Origin: JAGWNR01 sp964565685
GTDB taxonomy: Bacteria; Patescibacteriota; Minisyncoccia; Phycocordibacterales; PALSA-1337
Length of the DNA: 30,684 bases
NCBI GenBank assembly: GCA_964565685.1
Contig: CAZMFR010000010.1
Coordinates: 1-30,684, forward strand
Reading direction: 5' to 3'
Shown: positions 6,468-14,209 of the stretch, one piece after another
Numbering within the stretch: position 1 is the stretch's first letter
Layout: each line of letters begins with the position of its first letter
The notes under the pieces: model-generated
Told to the model about the DNA's origin: nothing
Database searches by the model: none
What the model saw: the letters and a program-made list of their open reading frames with translations, nothing else
Position numbers and translations under genes: made by a program

Positions 6468-8612
6468 ATGAACCGCGACTACCCACTTAAATCAGTAAGA
6501 AACTTTGGAATCATAGCCCACATCGATGCCGGCAAAACGACCACATCGGAGCGCATTTTGTATTACACCGGAATGACGCACAAAATAGGCGAGGTGCACG
6601 AGGGCGACACAGTCACTGATTGGATGGAGCAAGAGCGCGAGCGCGGCATTACGATTACAGCGGCGGCTATTACCTGTTTCTGGAATCCGACCTATATGCC
6701 GCCGACAGACAAATCAAAGATGGTGCGTTTCAACATCATCGACACTCCCGGACACATAGACTTTACCGTCGAGGTCAAAAGGTCCTTGCGCGTCTTGGAC
6801 GGTGCAGTCGTCGTATTCGACGGAGTCGCAGGCGTCGAACCACAATCAGAGACGAACTGGCGCTATGCAGACGAGGGAAACGTGCCACGCCTATGCTTTG
6901 TCAACAAGCTTGATCGCATGGGCGCCTCATTCGAAAGGTCCTTCGCTTCCATCCTTGAACGTTTGAATAAGAACGCCGTGCGTTTTCAAATCCCAATTGG
7001 TCTCGAAGCCGATCACAAAGGGGTTGTCGATCTTCTGCGCATGAAAGCATATTATTTTGAGGGAGAGATGGGCGACAAGATCGTTGAGAAAGAAATCCCA
7101 GAAAATCTTTTGGCCGACGCAAAGAAATATCGCGCTGAGATGTTCGAGAAAGTCGTCGAGCACGATGATGCGCTCATGAGCAAATATCTCGAGGGCAAGG
7201 AAGTCACTATGGATGAATTCAAGACAGTCGCCCGTAAAGCAGTCATTGCCAACAAGATTTTCCCAGTCTTTACTGGCTCGGCATTGAAAAACTGCGGCGT
7301 ACAGCTCGTTCTGGACGCTGTCGTCGATTACTTGCCATCACCACTTGATATTCCACCGGTAAAAGGAACAAATCCAGACACAGGCGAAGAGGTCATGCGT
7401 CACGCATCAGATGAAGAGCCGTTCTGCGCCCTTGCTTTCAAGCTTCAAAACGATCCATTCGTCGGACAGCTGACGTTCTTCCGCGTCTATTCCGGAACTA
7501 TCGAAGCAGGCACCTATATTTACAATTCAACGACAGGCAAAAAAGAGCGCCTCGGCCGCATCGTCCGTCTCCAGGCCGACAAACGCGAAGAGGTCAAGAA
7601 AGTCTTTTCAGGCGAGATAGCTGCCGCCGTCGGTTTGAAAGACGCTCTTACCTCGAATACCTTTTGTGATGAGAACAATCCGATCATCCTTGAAACGATC
7701 AAATTCATGGAACCTGTCATTTCTCTGCGCATCGAACCAAAGACAAAAGCCGATCAAGAAAAAATGGGCATGGCTTTGCACAAGCTCGGCAATGAGGACC
7801 CTACTTTCAAAGTCTCGAGCAATCAGGAAACTGGAGAAACGATCATCTCGGGCATGGGTGAGCTTCACCTCGAGATCATGGTCGACCGCATGAAGAGGGA
7901 ATTCGGCGTGCAAGCGAACGTCGGCGAACCGCAAGTGGCATATCGCGAAACGATCCTCGGCGCCGCAGAGGCAGAGCACAAATATATCAAACAGACTGGA
8001 GGCAAAGGTCAATATGGTCACGTCAAATTGAACATCAAACCGATGCAACCGATCGAAAAAAACGCAAAAATACCGAAAAATGTCTCACGTTATGATGATT
8101 TCGAGTTCATTAACTCGATCAAGGGAGGCGTTATCCCGCAGGAATTCATTCCTGCTGTCGAAAAGGGCGTGCACGAAGCTATGGCCCGCGGCATCGTCGC
8201 CGGATTCCCGATGGTCAATGTGTCTTGCGAGCTGACCTATGGTTCGTATCACGATGTCGACTCGTCTGAAATCGCATATAAAATAGCCGCTTCGCAGGCT
8301 TTCCAAGAGGCCGCCAAGCGCGCAAAGCCGGTTATTCTTGAACCGATCATGAAGCTTGAGGTTGTCTGTCCAGAGAAATACATGGGCGATGTCAATGGTT
8401 CGATCGCTTCAAAGCGCGGTCTGATAGAAGGCAGCAATCCAAAGGGGCAGGCAATCTCTATCATCGCAAAGGTGCCGCTATCAGAAATGTTCGGCTACAC
8501 TACCCAGCTCCGCTCTATGACCTCCGGTCAAGGTTCCGCCATGATGGAATTCGATCACTATGAAGTCGTACCGCCGAATATAGAGAAAGAGATCGTTGCA
8601 GAGAGGAAATAG
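6468..8612 (+). CDS. fusA: Elongation factor G
   Basis: The 714-residue product is EF-G, the GTPase that drives ribosomal translocation. The G1 loop AHIDAGKTT (residues 17-25), a canonical switch I (ERERGITITAAA), G3 DTPGHIDF (near 91) and G4 NKLD (near 146) are intact, as is the domain IV region (KQTGGKGQYGHVKLNIKP, then YHDVDSSE). Length is normal. It starts its own transcription unit after the accessory island and ends in an intrinsic terminator, with tuf following under a separate promoter. Its normal switch I contrasts with the altered one in tuf. Confidence 0.98.
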   Translation: MNRDYPLKSVRNFGIIAHIDAGKTTTSERILYYTGMTHKIGEVHEGDTVTDWMEQERERGITITAAAITCFWNPTYMPPTDKSKMVRFNIIDTPGHIDFTVEVKRSLRVLDGAVVVFDGVAGVEPQSETNWRYADEGNVPRLCFVNKLDRMGASFERSFASILERLNKNAVRFQIPIGLEADHKGVVDLLRMKAYYFEGEMGDKIVEKEIPENLLADAKKYRAEMFEKVVEHDDALMSKYLEGKEVTMDEFKTVARKAVIANKIFPVFTGSALKNCGVQLVLDAVVDYLPSPLDIPPVKGTNPDTGEEVMRHASDEEPFCALAFKLQNDPFVGQLTFFRVYSGTIEAGTYIYNSTTGKKERLGRIVRLQADKREEVKKVFSGEIAAAVGLKDALTSNTFCDENNPIILETIKFMEPVISLRIEPKTKADQEKMGMALHKLGNEDPTFKVSSNQETGETIISGMGELHLEIMVDRMKREFGVQANVGEPQVAYRETILGAAEAEHKYIKQTGGKGQYGHVKLNIKPMQPIEKNAKIPKNVSRYDDFEFINSIKGGVIPQEFIPAVEKGVHEAMARGIVAGFPMVNVSCELTYGSYHDVDSSEIAYKIAASQAFQEAAKRAKPVILEPIMKLEVVCPEKYMGDVNGSIASKRGLIEGSNPKGQAISIIAKVPLSEMFGYTTQLRSMTSGQGSAMMEFDHYEVVPPNIEKEIVAERK

Positions 8613-8640
8613 GGGACATTTGTAATTTATAAAAAAGAAG

Positions 8641-8666
8641 GTCCGGGATTTTTCCTGGGCTTTTTT
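8641..8666 (+). terminator. Terminator after fusA
   Basis: Stem GTCCGGGA (8641-8648) pairs with TCCTGGGC (8653-8660) using two G-T wobbles, loop TTTT, then T6 at 8661-8666. Confidence 0.8.
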
Positions 8667-8684
8667 GTTTTGTGCGCCCAAAAT

Positions 8685-8713
8685 TTGACATGCAAACTAC
8701 CATTTGCTAGTAT
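8685..8713 (+). promoter_or_regulatory. tuf promoter
   Basis: A consensus TTGACA (8685-8690), a 17-nt spacer and TAGTAT (8708-8713). It lies between the fusA terminator and tuf and is among the strongest promoters in the window. Confidence 0.75.
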
Positions 8714-8719
8714 GTGCAA

Positions 8720-8859
8720 TACGCATTTTGCGTTGGCTAAGTAGGACTTTTCTCAAAAGAGACCTACGCTTTAACAAATAATTTTACAAGATTATCTTTT
8801 TTATTTTGTTTTCGATCTTCTGGTTGGAGACAAGATGAAAAAGCAATAACAAAAATATT
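8720..8859 (+). promoter_or_regulatory. Structured 5' leader of tuf
   Basis: The 140-nt leader holds a hairpin at 8721-8733 (ACGCA/TGCGT) and a longer one at 8741-8767 (GTAGG/CCTAC outer stem, CTTTT/AAAAG inner stem, loop CTC). No T-run follows the second, so it is not a simple terminator. It may affect mRNA stability or control of EF-Tu synthesis. Confidence 0.5.
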
Positions 8860-10047
8860 ATGGCAAAAGAATTCAATCGCACAAAGCCGCATGTCAATGT
8901 CGGTACTATCGGTCACATCGACCACGGCAAGTCTACTTTGACGGCCGCTATTTTGGCTGTCCAATCAAAGAAAGGCTTTGCTGAGGTCAAGGCATACGCT
9001 GATATCACAAAGGGCGGTACGGTCCGTGACTCTACAAAGACCGTCACTATCGCTCTATCTCACGTAGAATACGAAACTCCTATTCGCCACTACGCTCACA
9101 TTGACTGCCCAGGCCACGCCGACTTTGTAAAAAACATGATCACTGGTGCCGCCCAGATGGACGGAGCCATTCTCGTCGTATCAGCTACTGATGGAGTCAT
9201 GCCTCAGACTCGCGAGCACGTTCTCCTGGCTCGCCAGGTCGGTGTTCCAAAGATCCTTGTTTTCCTAAATAAATGCGATCTAGTCCCTGAAAAGGACCTC
9301 ATTGACCTCGTTGAAGAGGAAGTCCGCGAGCTTTTGACCAAAAACAGCTTTGACGGCAAAAATGTGCCTGTCATTCGTGGTTCTGCTACTGGTGCTCTCG
9401 AAGCCAAGCCAGAATGGGTTGGAAAGATCGACGAGCTCATGAATGCTCTAGACACTTATATTCCTGAACCAGTTCGTGAGGTCGACAAGCCGTTCCTTAT
9501 GCCTATCGAGGACATTTTCTCGATCGAAGGACGTGGTACTGTCGTTACGGGTCGTATCGAACGTGGCAAGATCACTGTAGGCGAGGAAGTCGAAATCATT
9601 GGCTTCAAAGATACCGCAAAGACAGTCATTACAGGTATCGAAATGTTCAATAAATCTCTAAAGGAAGGCCTCGCTGGCGACAATGCAGGACTCCTTCTAC
9701 GAGGAACAGGAAAAGACGATGTCACTCGTGGCATGGTTCTCGCCAAGGCGGGTACAGTCAAGCCGCACACAGAATTCGAAGCGGAGATTTACGTTTTGAA
9801 AAAGGAAGAAGGTGGTCGTCACACCCCATTCTTTACCGGGTACAAGCCCCAGTTCTATATCCGCACGACAGATGTCACCGGCGAGGTCACTTTGCCTGAA
9901 AAGGTGGAGATGGTCATGCCAGGAGACACTGTAACCTTCAAGGTCAAGCTCGTCGCACCAGTCGCTCTCGAAGACAAACAGCGCTTTGCTGTCCGAGAGG
10001 GCGGCAAGACAGTCGGTGCCGGAGTTGTAACGAAAGTCGTAGCGTAA
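8860..10047 (+). CDS. tuf: Elongation factor Tu with divergent switch I
   Basis: The 395-residue product is EF-Tu, which delivers aminoacyl-tRNA to the ribosome. G1 GHIDHGKST (residues 18-26), G3 DCPGHADF with the catalytic His, G4 NKCD, and domains 2 and 3 (IEGRGTVVTGRIERG, MPGDTVTF) are normal. The switch I segment is not: where nearly all bacterial EF-Tu read APEEKARGITI, residues 52-64 read GGTVRDSTKTVTI, two residues longer, keeping only the Mg-binding Thr (Thr63) and the last Ile. The reading frame is clean, so this is not a sequencing frameshift. It heads a unit that runs into rpsJ (3-nt gap). Confidence 0.96.
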   Translation: MAKEFNRTKPHVNVGTIGHIDHGKSTLTAAILAVQSKKGFAEVKAYADITKGGTVRDSTKTVTIALSHVEYETPIRHYAHIDCPGHADFVKNMITGAAQMDGAILVVSATDGVMPQTREHVLLARQVGVPKILVFLNKCDLVPEKDLIDLVEEEVRELLTKNSFDGKNVPVIRGSATGALEAKPEWVGKIDELMNALDTYIPEPVREVDKPFLMPIEDIFSIEGRGTVVTGRIERGKITVGEEVEIIGFKDTAKTVITGIEMFNKSLKEGLAGDNAGLLLRGTGKDDVTRGMVLAKAGTVKPHTEFEAEIYVLKKEEGGRHTPFFTGYKPQFYIRTTDVTGEVTLPEKVEMVMPGDTVTFKVKLVAPVALEDKQRFAVREGGKTVGAGVVTKVVA

Positions 10048-10050
10048 TCC

Positions 10051-10452
10051 ATGCCCACAAAAGACACAATTAAAAAAGAGACCCACGCCAAGCCGGTCGT
10101 AACCAAGGTCCAGCACGCAAAGAAGGCCGCGCCGGAAGTTGCAGAACTGCCAAAGCTCCGCATCCGTATCCGTGCTTATGAGCACAAGATCCTCGATGCG
10201 AGCTTGAAGCAGATCATGGATACGGCGGCTAGGTATGATGCAGAATTCTTCGGTCCAGTTCCTTTACCAACAGAGATCAAGAAATACACTGTCAACCGAT
10301 CTTCTTTCGTCCACAAAAACGCTCGAGAGCAATTCGAGATGCGCGTTCACAAGCGTCTAGTCGACATTATTAATCCGAATCCAAAGGTGATCGATGCCCT
10401 GACGAACTTGAATTTGCCGTCAGGCGTGAGCATAGAAGTAAAGATGATGTAA
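10051..10452 (+). CDS. rpsJ: 30S ribosomal protein uS10
   Basis: This 133-residue protein is uS10 (30S head, also the NusE partner in antitermination). The core starts at about residue 34 (KLRIRIRAYEHKILD) and contains GPVPLPTEIKKYTVNRSSFVHKNAREQFEMRVHKRL. Usual uS10 is about 102 residues; the extra 33 N-terminal residues are Lys/Ala/Val-rich and look disordered. Only 3 nt separate it from tuf, so the two are probably co-transcribed and S10 starts the ribosomal protein operon. Confidence 0.97.
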   Translation: MPTKDTIKKETHAKPVVTKVQHAKKAAPEVAELPKLRIRIRAYEHKILDASLKQIMDTAARYDAEFFGPVPLPTEIKKYTVNRSSFVHKNAREQFEMRVHKRLVDIINPNPKVIDALTNLNLPSGVSIEVKMM

Positions 10453-10472
10453 GAAATAGCCCTTAAAATTGA

Positions 10473-10556
10473 AAGTCTATAAGGTCCATAAGGTAAACGC
10501 AAGAATTATTGCACCCACTTTACAGACTTTATGACTTTAAGGACTTTACAGACTTC
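10473..10556. repeat. Hairpin repeat, family B
   Basis: Between rpsJ and rplC, a right arm made of 8-9-nt units (TTTACAGAC, TTTATGAC, TTTAAGGAC, TTTACAGAC; 10519-10556) is the imperfect inverse of AAGTCTATAAGGTCCATAAG at 10473-10492. The design matches family A (short degenerate units in two inverted arms) but the unit sequence differs. Confidence 0.55.
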
Positions 10557-10563
10557 CAATCCC

Positions 10564-11175
10564 ATGAAATTCATACTTGCCACAAAACTGAATATGACCC
10601 AGATCTTCGACAAAGATGGCGTCGTTCATCCTGCAACGGCAGTTTTGGCCGCGCCTAATGTCATAACTCGTGTAAAAAACGAAGAATCCGACGGATATAC
10701 TGCTGTTCAGATCGGAGCTGGCTCACGCAAACCGAAAAATGTGAATAAACCGCAAAAAGACGAGTGGAAAGATCTCGGTTCATTCAAAGCAGTCAAGGAA
10801 TTCAGACTCGGCGATGCGACTCCTTTCAAGGTCGGCGACAAAGTAGATCTCGCCCAATTCAAGGAGGGCGACGAAGTCACTGTCTCTGGAATTTCAAAGG
10901 GCAAGGGTTTCCAAGGCGTAGTGAAGCGTCATGGTTTCCACGGCGGTCCGCGCAGTCACGGTCAGAAGCACAGCGAGCGCGAGCCGGGTTCTATTGGAGG
11001 CGGCCTGCGTAACAAAGTCCCAAAGAAGATGCGCATGGGCGGTCGCATGGGCGGCGATCGCATCACTGTAAAGAATTTAAAAGTCATCCACATTGACGCG
11101 GGCGACAACATCATGTATCTTTCGGGAGCTGTACCTGGGTCTCGGGGCACCCTTCTAGAGATTATGGCCCGATAA
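10564..11175 (+). CDS. rplC: 50S ribosomal protein uL3
   Basis: The 203-residue product is uL3, which binds near the 3' end of 23S rRNA and reaches the peptidyl transferase centre. It has the start MKFILATKLNMTQIF, the KGKGFQGVVKRHGFHGGPRSHGQKHSEREPGSIG loop and GGRMGG near the end. The ATG at 10564 fits the family; an in-frame start 33 nt upstream lies in the repeat and is rejected. The gap before it holds the family B repeat. Confidence 0.97.
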   Translation: MKFILATKLNMTQIFDKDGVVHPATAVLAAPNVITRVKNEESDGYTAVQIGAGSRKPKNVNKPQKDEWKDLGSFKAVKEFRLGDATPFKVGDKVDLAQFKEGDEVTVSGISKGKGFQGVVKRHGFHGGPRSHGQKHSEREPGSIGGGLRNKVPKKMRMGGRMGGDRITVKNLKVIHIDAGDNIMYLSGAVPGSRGTLLEIMAR

Positions 11176-11201
11176 AAAGATAAATAGACGACATTATTAC
11201 C

Positions 11202-12011
11202 ATGGAAACCAAAATATACAATCAAAATGGCAAGGAAGCCGGAACGATCGCTCTACCAGAGCAGATTTTTGGACTGCCTTGGAATGCCGACTTGGTCTAT
11301 CAAGTCGTGAATTCAATGCGCTCATCCGCTCGCAACCCTATCGCTCACACAAAGACTCGCGGCGAGGTGCGCGGCGGCGGCAGAAAACCATGGCAACAGA
11401 AAGGTCTCGGCAAGGCTCGTCATGGTTCGATTCGTTCGCCGATCTGGGTCGGTGGAGGCGTCACTCATGGCCCGCGCAAGGACAAGAATTACGATCGCAA
11501 AGTGAACAAGCAGGCCAAATTCAAAGCGCTCAATGTCATTCTCTCAAAGAAATTCCGTGACAACGAGATCCTTTTCTTGGACTCGCTCTCTTTGGTCGAC
11601 CCAAAAACAAAAGAGGCGAAGGCAGTCGTCATCGATCTCGCAAAGATAAAAGGATTTGAAAAGCTCGCCACCAAGCCAGAGAACGCCGCTGTCATCGCCA
11701 TGGATGAGAAAGGCACGAATGTCGTAAAGGGCTTTGGCAACTTCGGGAATATCTCCATCGAAGAATATCGCAACACGAATCCTTTGATGGTCTTGAACTG
11801 CAAATATCTGATCATTGCCGGTGCGAAGAAGATATTTGCTGGAGTCAAAGCAGAGGCAAAAAAAGAAGCAAAGGAGAAAGAAATAAAGGGAGAGAATGAA
11901 AAGGCAGAAAAAATCGAAAAAACTTCTGCAAATAAAAACGCAGAAAAGAAGCCGACAAAAAAGGCGGTCGCAGCAAAGGCAAAGAAAGAAAAGCCAACAA
12001 CTAAAAAATAA
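11202..12011 (+). CDS. rplD: 50S ribosomal protein uL4 with long basic tail
   Basis: The 269-residue product is uL4, which lines the polypeptide exit tunnel. The tunnel loop is clear (HTKTRGEVRGGGRKPWQQKGLGKARHGS, about residues 49-76), and the globular core ends near residue 215. A Lys/Ala/Glu-rich tail of about 55 residues follows, which is absent from E. coli uL4 and is probably disordered. The start has the TTATTACC-ATG context. rplW follows after 6 nt. Confidence 0.97.
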   Translation: METKIYNQNGKEAGTIALPEQIFGLPWNADLVYQVVNSMRSSARNPIAHTKTRGEVRGGGRKPWQQKGLGKARHGSIRSPIWVGGGVTHGPRKDKNYDRKVNKQAKFKALNVILSKKFRDNEILFLDSLSLVDPKTKEAKAVVIDLAKIKGFEKLATKPENAAVIAMDEKGTNVVKGFGNFGNISIEEYRNTNPLMVLNCKYLIIAGAKKIFAGVKAEAKKEAKEKEIKGENEKAEKIEKTSANKNAEKKPTKKAVAAKAKKEKPTTKK

Positions 12012-12017
12012 ACTACC

Positions 12018-12446
12018 ATGGCATTATTTGGATCAAAAAAGAATAAAGAGGCCGTTGTCAAAGACGCTTCGATAAAGAGAGCCGCAGTCAAGACTGCCAA
12101 GAAATCGATGACTCCTGCGATCGAGCCGGTCTCTATTGCGCCGACTGTACATCGCGGTCAGCATCATGACATAATCCTACGTCCGCGCATAACGGAAAAA
12201 TCCGGCATCATGAGCGAACCTAAGGATGGTCGAGCGGCCGTTTATACTTTTGAAGTGAGAGAGAACGCCAACAAACCTATGATATCCCAGGCGATCAAAG
12301 CTTTGTACAAAGTTTCTCCGGTCAAGGTGCGCATAGTGAATCTCCCGGCAAAGCGCGTCTTTGTCCGTGGCAAGCGCGGCACGTCGAACGGAGTCAAGAA
12401 AGCGATGATTTACTTGAAGAAAGGGGAGAAGATTAATCTCGTTTAG
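12018..12446 (+). CDS. rplW: 50S ribosomal protein uL23
   Basis: The 142-residue product is uL23, located at the tunnel exit where trigger factor and SRP dock. The core begins near residue 51 (DIILRPRITEKS) and includes YTFEVRENANKPMISQAIKALY and the C-terminal KKAMIYLKKGEKI. The first 50 residues are a basic extension beyond the normal family length of 95-100. The start context is AACTACC-ATG. Confidence 0.96.
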   Translation: MALFGSKKNKEAVVKDASIKRAAVKTAKKSMTPAIEPVSIAPTVHRGQHHDIILRPRITEKSGIMSEPKDGRAAVYTFEVRENANKPMISQAIKALYKVSPVKVRIVNLPAKRVFVRGKRGTSNGVKKAMIYLKKGEKINLV

Positions 12447-12481
12447 ATTTTGACCTTTCCACTTTAAATTTTTAATTATCC

Positions 12482-13333
12482 ATGAAACACTATCCACCAT
12501 TCACAAAATCTCGCCGACAGATGACAACGATATCTTTCAAAGACCATTTGACTGTGTCTGCGCCGTACAAGCCTCTCACGGTCGGTTTTAAGCGCGATGT
12601 CGCTCGCAACAATCAGGGCCGCATCACAGTGCGCCATCATGGCGGCGGGCATAAAAAGCTCTATCGTCTCATCGACTTTAAATATGACAAGAAAGACATG
12701 CCAGCAGTAGTCAAAACCGTCGAATACGATCCGTTCCGTACCGGCTTCATCGGTCTGGTTCAGTTCACTGATGGCGAACGCCGTTATGTCCTCCTTCCAA
12801 AAGACGTAAAAGTCGGCTCAAAGCTCCTCGTATCAGAAAAAGCAGAGATCTCTTCCGGAAACCGCCTTCCTTTGAAAAACATCCCTGTCGGTTCTTTTGT
12901 CTATAATATCGAGATAAAGCCGCAAGGCGGCGCACGTCTCGTCCGTTCTGCTGGATCTTTTGCCCAAGTGATCGCTAATGATGCCGGTTATACGCATATC
13001 AAAATGCCGTCGACGGAAGTGCGCAAGATCATCGATACTGCCTGGGCATCGATCGGTACCGTATCGAATGATGAGAATCGCCTCGTCACTATCGGCAAAG
13101 CCGGCCGTTCTCGTTGGATGGGCATTAGGCCTACTGTTCGTGGATCGGTTATGAACCCTGTAGACCATCCGTATGGCGGCGGCGAACAGCGCACTGGTCG
13201 CGGTCTGCGCCGTTTGAAGACCATGTGGGGCAAGCCGTCAGGCAAGGGCCAAAAGACCCGCACGCCAAAGAAATACTCGAATATCTTCATCGTATCGCGC
13301 AGACAAGTCGGCAAGAAAAAGAAAGCAGAATAG
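12482..13333 (+). CDS. rplB: 50S ribosomal protein uL2
   Basis: The 283-residue product is uL2, needed for subunit association and the peptidyl transferase centre. Core motifs are GRITVRHHGGGHKKLYRLIDFK, the GERRYVLLPK strand and IPVGSFVYNIE. The C-terminal signature reads MNPVDHPYGGGEQR where nearly all bacteria have MNPVDHPHGGGEGR: the essential His of DHP is kept, but the next His is Tyr and the Gly after Glu is Gln. It is the last gene of the first S10-operon block and is followed by a terminator, so the usual rplB-rpsS link is broken by a 6 kb island. Confidence 0.97.
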   Translation: MKHYPPFTKSRRQMTTISFKDHLTVSAPYKPLTVGFKRDVARNNQGRITVRHHGGGHKKLYRLIDFKYDKKDMPAVVKTVEYDPFRTGFIGLVQFTDGERRYVLLPKDVKVGSKLLVSEKAEISSGNRLPLKNIPVGSFVYNIEIKPQGGARLVRSAGSFAQVIANDAGYTHIKMPSTEVRKIIDTAWASIGTVSNDENRLVTIGKAGRSRWMGIRPTVRGSVMNPVDHPYGGGEQRTGRGLRRLKTMWGKPSGKGQKTRTPKKYSNIFIVSRRQVGKKKKAE

Positions 13334-13406
13334 GTTAAAGGGGAAAAGCGGCCTTAAGACGACTATCGGTCAAGGTCAGCTAAAGATCAAAGCTTTACAA
13401 GAAATG

Positions 13407-13431
13407 AACACGAGCGGAAACTCGTGTTTTT
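13407..13431 (+). terminator. Terminator after rplB
   Basis: A perfect 8-bp stem AACACGAG/CTCGTGTT (13407-13414, 13421-13428), loop CGGAAA, then a T-run to 13431. It ends the tuf-rpsJ-rplCDWB transcript 74 nt after rplB. Confidence 0.85.
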
Positions 13432-13433
13432 GC

Positions 13434-13462
13434 TTGACAAAACGCTTCTGAGATGATATCAA
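13434..13462 (+). promoter_or_regulatory. Promoter of the transglutaminase-like gene
   Basis: Consensus TTGACA (13434-13439), a 17-nt spacer and TATCAA (13457-13462) with a TG extension at 13454-13455. It lies directly after the rplB terminator. Initiation near 13469 gives a 25-nt leader. Confidence 0.7.
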
Positions 13463-13483
13463 TCACTTAGAAAATTAAGAGAG

Positions 13484-13490
13484 AAAGGAA
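13484..13490 (+). promoter_or_regulatory. Shine-Dalgarno-like site, rare in this window
   Basis: AAAGGAA lies 3 nt before the ATG at 13494. It is the only clear purine-rich ribosome binding site I found, which sets this gene apart from its neighbours and is consistent with foreign origin. Confidence 0.45.
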
Positions 13491-13493
13491 ATT

Positions 13494-13991
13494 ATGTTCA
13501 TAAACAGTTCGCTTGAACCGTACACGACCCCAAAAGATCAAAAACTATGGGGCGAGATAAGCATGCTCATTCTCCGGACAGGAGAATATGTATCAAAGCT
13601 TCCGAAATCTTACAATCCGAGCATGAATTGCCATTCGATCTGTCGAGCTTTGGCTCGCTGTGTTCCGGAGGTCAAGGTTGTCGACGGTCTCTATCTAGGC
13701 ATGGAATGTCAGCGAAACGGAGATCCGGATCATATCGGTATCATACTCAGAAATTGCAATCATTCGTGGTTGATTACGCCAGACAGAGCCATCATCGACC
13801 CTTATCCTGTCGGAATAATCATCACCAATCCCATACTCATAGGCCAAAAAGGTCCGCGGACGGTATTTGGTCATCAGATGTATTTTCCCGATCCACGGGT
13901 GACGAGCAAGATTATGACCCGCAATATCTATCGGGAAAGCATTGTTTTGTCGAAATATATGCTTGAAAGCAAGAGGTCGAAAGACTTGTAA
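13494..13991 (+). CDS. Possible transglutaminase-like protein
   Basis: No family is certain for this 165-residue protein. The order Cys46 (NCHSIC), His90 (NHSW) and Asp102 (IIDPYP), with PEVKVVDGLYL between, resembles the Cys-His-Asp triad layout of the transglutaminase-like/papain fold (C...A...G..aRVV.G, then HxW...DP). No signal peptide is seen. It has its own promoter, a Shine-Dalgarno site and its own terminator, and is the first gene of the island between rplB and rpsS. The enzymatic role is inference only. Confidence 0.6.
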   Translation: MFINSSLEPYTTPKDQKLWGEISMLILRTGEYVSKLPKSYNPSMNCHSICRALARCVPEVKVVDGLYLGMECQRNGDPDHIGIILRNCNHSWLITPDRAIIDPYPVGIIITNPILIGQKGPRTVFGHQMYFPDPRVTSKIMTRNIYRESIVLSKYMLESKRSKDL

Positions 13992-14023
13992 GCTGGTCTA
14001 ATCTATCGATAATATCCTCACAC

Positions 14024-14051
14024 GCGCCCTGCTTCGGTCGGGCGCTTTTTT
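14024..14051 (+). terminator. Terminator with UUCG tetraloop (copy 1)
   Basis: Stem GCGCCC (14024-14029) with GGGCGC (14040-14045), inner C(TTCG)G tetraloop, then T6. A near-identical copy lies at 14979-15006. Confidence 0.9.
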
Positions 14052-14052
14052 C

Positions 14053-14080
14053 TTGACATATTTAAAAACAAGCGTAATGT
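14053..14080 (+). promoter_or_regulatory. Promoter of the unknown gene at 14210
   Basis: TTGACA (14053-14058) is followed after 16 nt by TAATGT (14075-14080). The -35 is consensus and the -10 weak. Initiation near 14087 gives a leader of about 120 nt. Confidence 0.5.
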
Positions 14081-14104
14081 CAAAATAGGCGAGACGAATG
14101 TTTT

Positions 14105-14196
14105 GCCCTTTGAAAACAACAAAAACGAGGCCGGAACATATGTAAGCATGTCTTCCGGCGCTTCTCTTACGGGAGAAGACAGAGAGCTGCGGCTCT
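14105..14196 (+). promoter_or_regulatory. Structured leader with boxA-like motif
   Basis: The leader holds GCCCTTTGAAAA (14105-14116), identical to a 12-mer in the rRNA leader. Three hairpins then follow in a row: GCCGGAA/TTCCGGC (14130-14159), CTTCTC/GAGAAG (14161-14178) and AGAGC/GCTCT (14183-14196). No T-run follows any of them. It may be a regulatory RNA, an antitermination site, or a start-site control. Confidence 0.5.
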
Positions 14197-14209
14197 GGAA
14201 AGAAAATAA

